From Bacteroidales bacterium UBA3868 (GTDB lineage: Bacteria; Bacteroidota; Bacteroidia; Bacteroidales; WCHB1-69), in assembly GCA_002392325.1 (NCBI GenBank), contig DGGS01000167.1, positions 1-6,209 on the forward strand: a stretch of DNA of 6,209 bases. The letters are read 5' to 3'. Shown here one piece after another: positions 5,408-6,209 of this stretch. The notes beneath the pieces were generated by a model. That model was not told the DNA's origin. It ran no database searches and was given only the letters and a program-made list of their open reading frames with translations. Position 1 is the stretch's first letter. Each line of letters opens with the position of its first letter. The position numbers were made by a program, and so were the translations under genes.

Positions 5408-6209
5408 TCATTGCTCCATCAAAAATCTCGAGGCCTCAATGCCTGCGATGGCGCCGGAACCGGCGGCAACAATAGCTTGGCGGTAGTTGGGGTCTTGCAC
5501 ATCGCCGGCGGCGAACACACCTTCCACATTGGTGCGGCACGTGCCCGGCTGAGTGAGGATGTATCCCTGCTCGTTCATGTCGAGTTGCCCTTTGAATAGG
5601 TCGGATACGGGGGTCACGCCGATGGCCTCGAATACACCGTTCACTTCCAGGGTTTGTTCTTCGCCGGTCTGCACATTCTTCACCTGCAAGCCGGTCACCT
5701 TCTTGATGAATCCTTGTTGCTCGCCCACGATGTCCACGGGCACGGTGTTCCACACAACTTCAATGTTGGGTGTGTTAAGCACTTGGTTCTGAAGTGCTTT
5801 TGTGCCTCGGAACTGGTCTCTCCGGTGCACGATATAGACTTTGGTGCAGAGTTTCGACAGATAGAGTGCGTCTTCCAGCGCGGTGTCGCCGCCGCCAATG
5901 ACCACAGTGGTCTTGTTGCGGAAGAAGTTGCCGTCGCAAGTGGCACAGGTGGACACGCCAAAGCCGCGGAACTTCTGCTCGCTCGGCAGTCCGAGCCAGC
6001 GGGCGTTGGCTCCGGTGGCCACGATGACCGCATCGGCCATAATCTCGTCCTGGTTGTCCACGATGCAGCGGAAAGGGCGTTGGGAAAAATCCACGCTGGT
6101 GACCATGCCCGTGCGCATCTCCGTGCCCACGCGCAAGGCCTGCTGCCGGATATCGTCCATGATGACGGGGCCGGACGACCCCTCCGGATAGCCGGGGAAG
6201 TTTTCCACC
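5408..6209 (-). CDS. trxB: Thioredoxin reductase, N-terminus cut by window edge
   Basis: The enzyme transfers electrons from NADPH through FAD and a redox-active disulfide to thioredoxin. The visible 266 residues start at [10 protein letters not shown], which aligns with VENWPGDPN of E. coli TrxB, so about 50 residues including the first FAD-binding GxGxxG motif lie beyond the right edge. The GTG there is an internal valine, not the start. Numbering from it, CATC (88-91) is the catalytic disulfide, [18 protein letters not shown] (101-118) and HRRDQFR (127-133) bind NADPH, and [15 protein letters not shown] near the C-terminus is the second FAD motif. The intact CATC and NADPH motifs argue for a true thioredoxin reductase rather than a ferredoxin-NADP reductase relative. 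The stop is 25 bp before sufB, suggesting a shared transcript and a joint redox and Fe-S role. Confidence 0.95.
   Translation of the reverse strand, partial: VENFPGYPEGSSGPVIMDDIRQQALRVGTEMRTGMVTSVDFSQRPFRCIVDNQDEIMADAVIVATGANARWLGLPSEQKFRGFGVSTCATCDGNFFRNKTTVVIGGGDTALEDALYLSKLCTKVYIVHRRDQFRGTKALQNQVLNTPNIEVVWNTVPVDIVGEQQGFIKKVTGLQVKNVQTGEEQTLEVNGVFEAIGVTPVSDLFKGQLDMNEQGYILTQPGTCRTNVEGVFAAGDVQDPNYRQAIVAAGSGAIAGIEASRFLMEQ

Overview
The window looks like chromosomal DNA of a Bacteroidota member, most likely order Bacteroidales. Three things point there. The proteins have Bacteroidota-type sequences (a short fold-III arginine decarboxylase and a secreted leucine-rich-repeat protein). Two genes have the Bacteroidota -7 promoter element TAnnTTTG. 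Strong Shine-Dalgarno sites are absent. The placement is inferred from family resemblance, not from a database search.

Every supported gene lies on the minus strand, so the window is read from right to left. It opens with a thioredoxin reductase gene cut by the right edge (trxB, lacking its N-terminal FAD motif). 25 bases later comes a complete sufB (Fe-S cluster scaffold), then a 74-bp gap filled with a 9-bp tandem repeat. Next is a 290-residue protein that fuses a riboflavin kinase domain to a GNAT acetyltransferase. It is followed after 23 bp by a secreted leucine-rich-repeat protein. A 112-bp intergenic region with a promoter leads to a 472-residue arginine decarboxylase (speA type). Just past its stop lies a 98-nt small SRP RNA gene (ffs), with its own -7 element and a T-tract terminator. 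A 105-bp array of fifteen 7-bp repeats separates ffs from a YciO/Sua5-family gene, which runs off the left edge.

The right half has a possible shared theme. TrxB is a flavoprotein, SufB belongs to a complex reported to bind reduced FAD, and riboflavin kinase makes FMN. Close same-strand packing suggests that trxB, sufB, the kinase-GNAT fusion and perhaps the LRR gene are co-transcribed. The left half is ordinary housekeeping: polyamine synthesis, protein targeting, and a tRNA-modification-like fold.

I see no mobile element, CRISPR array, tRNA, rRNA or phage gene. The most unusual items are the riboflavin kinase-GNAT fusion, the separation of sufB from sufC/sufD, and the family of short ACC-containing repeats that appears in three intergenic gaps, including a 17-bp inverted pair flanking sufB.
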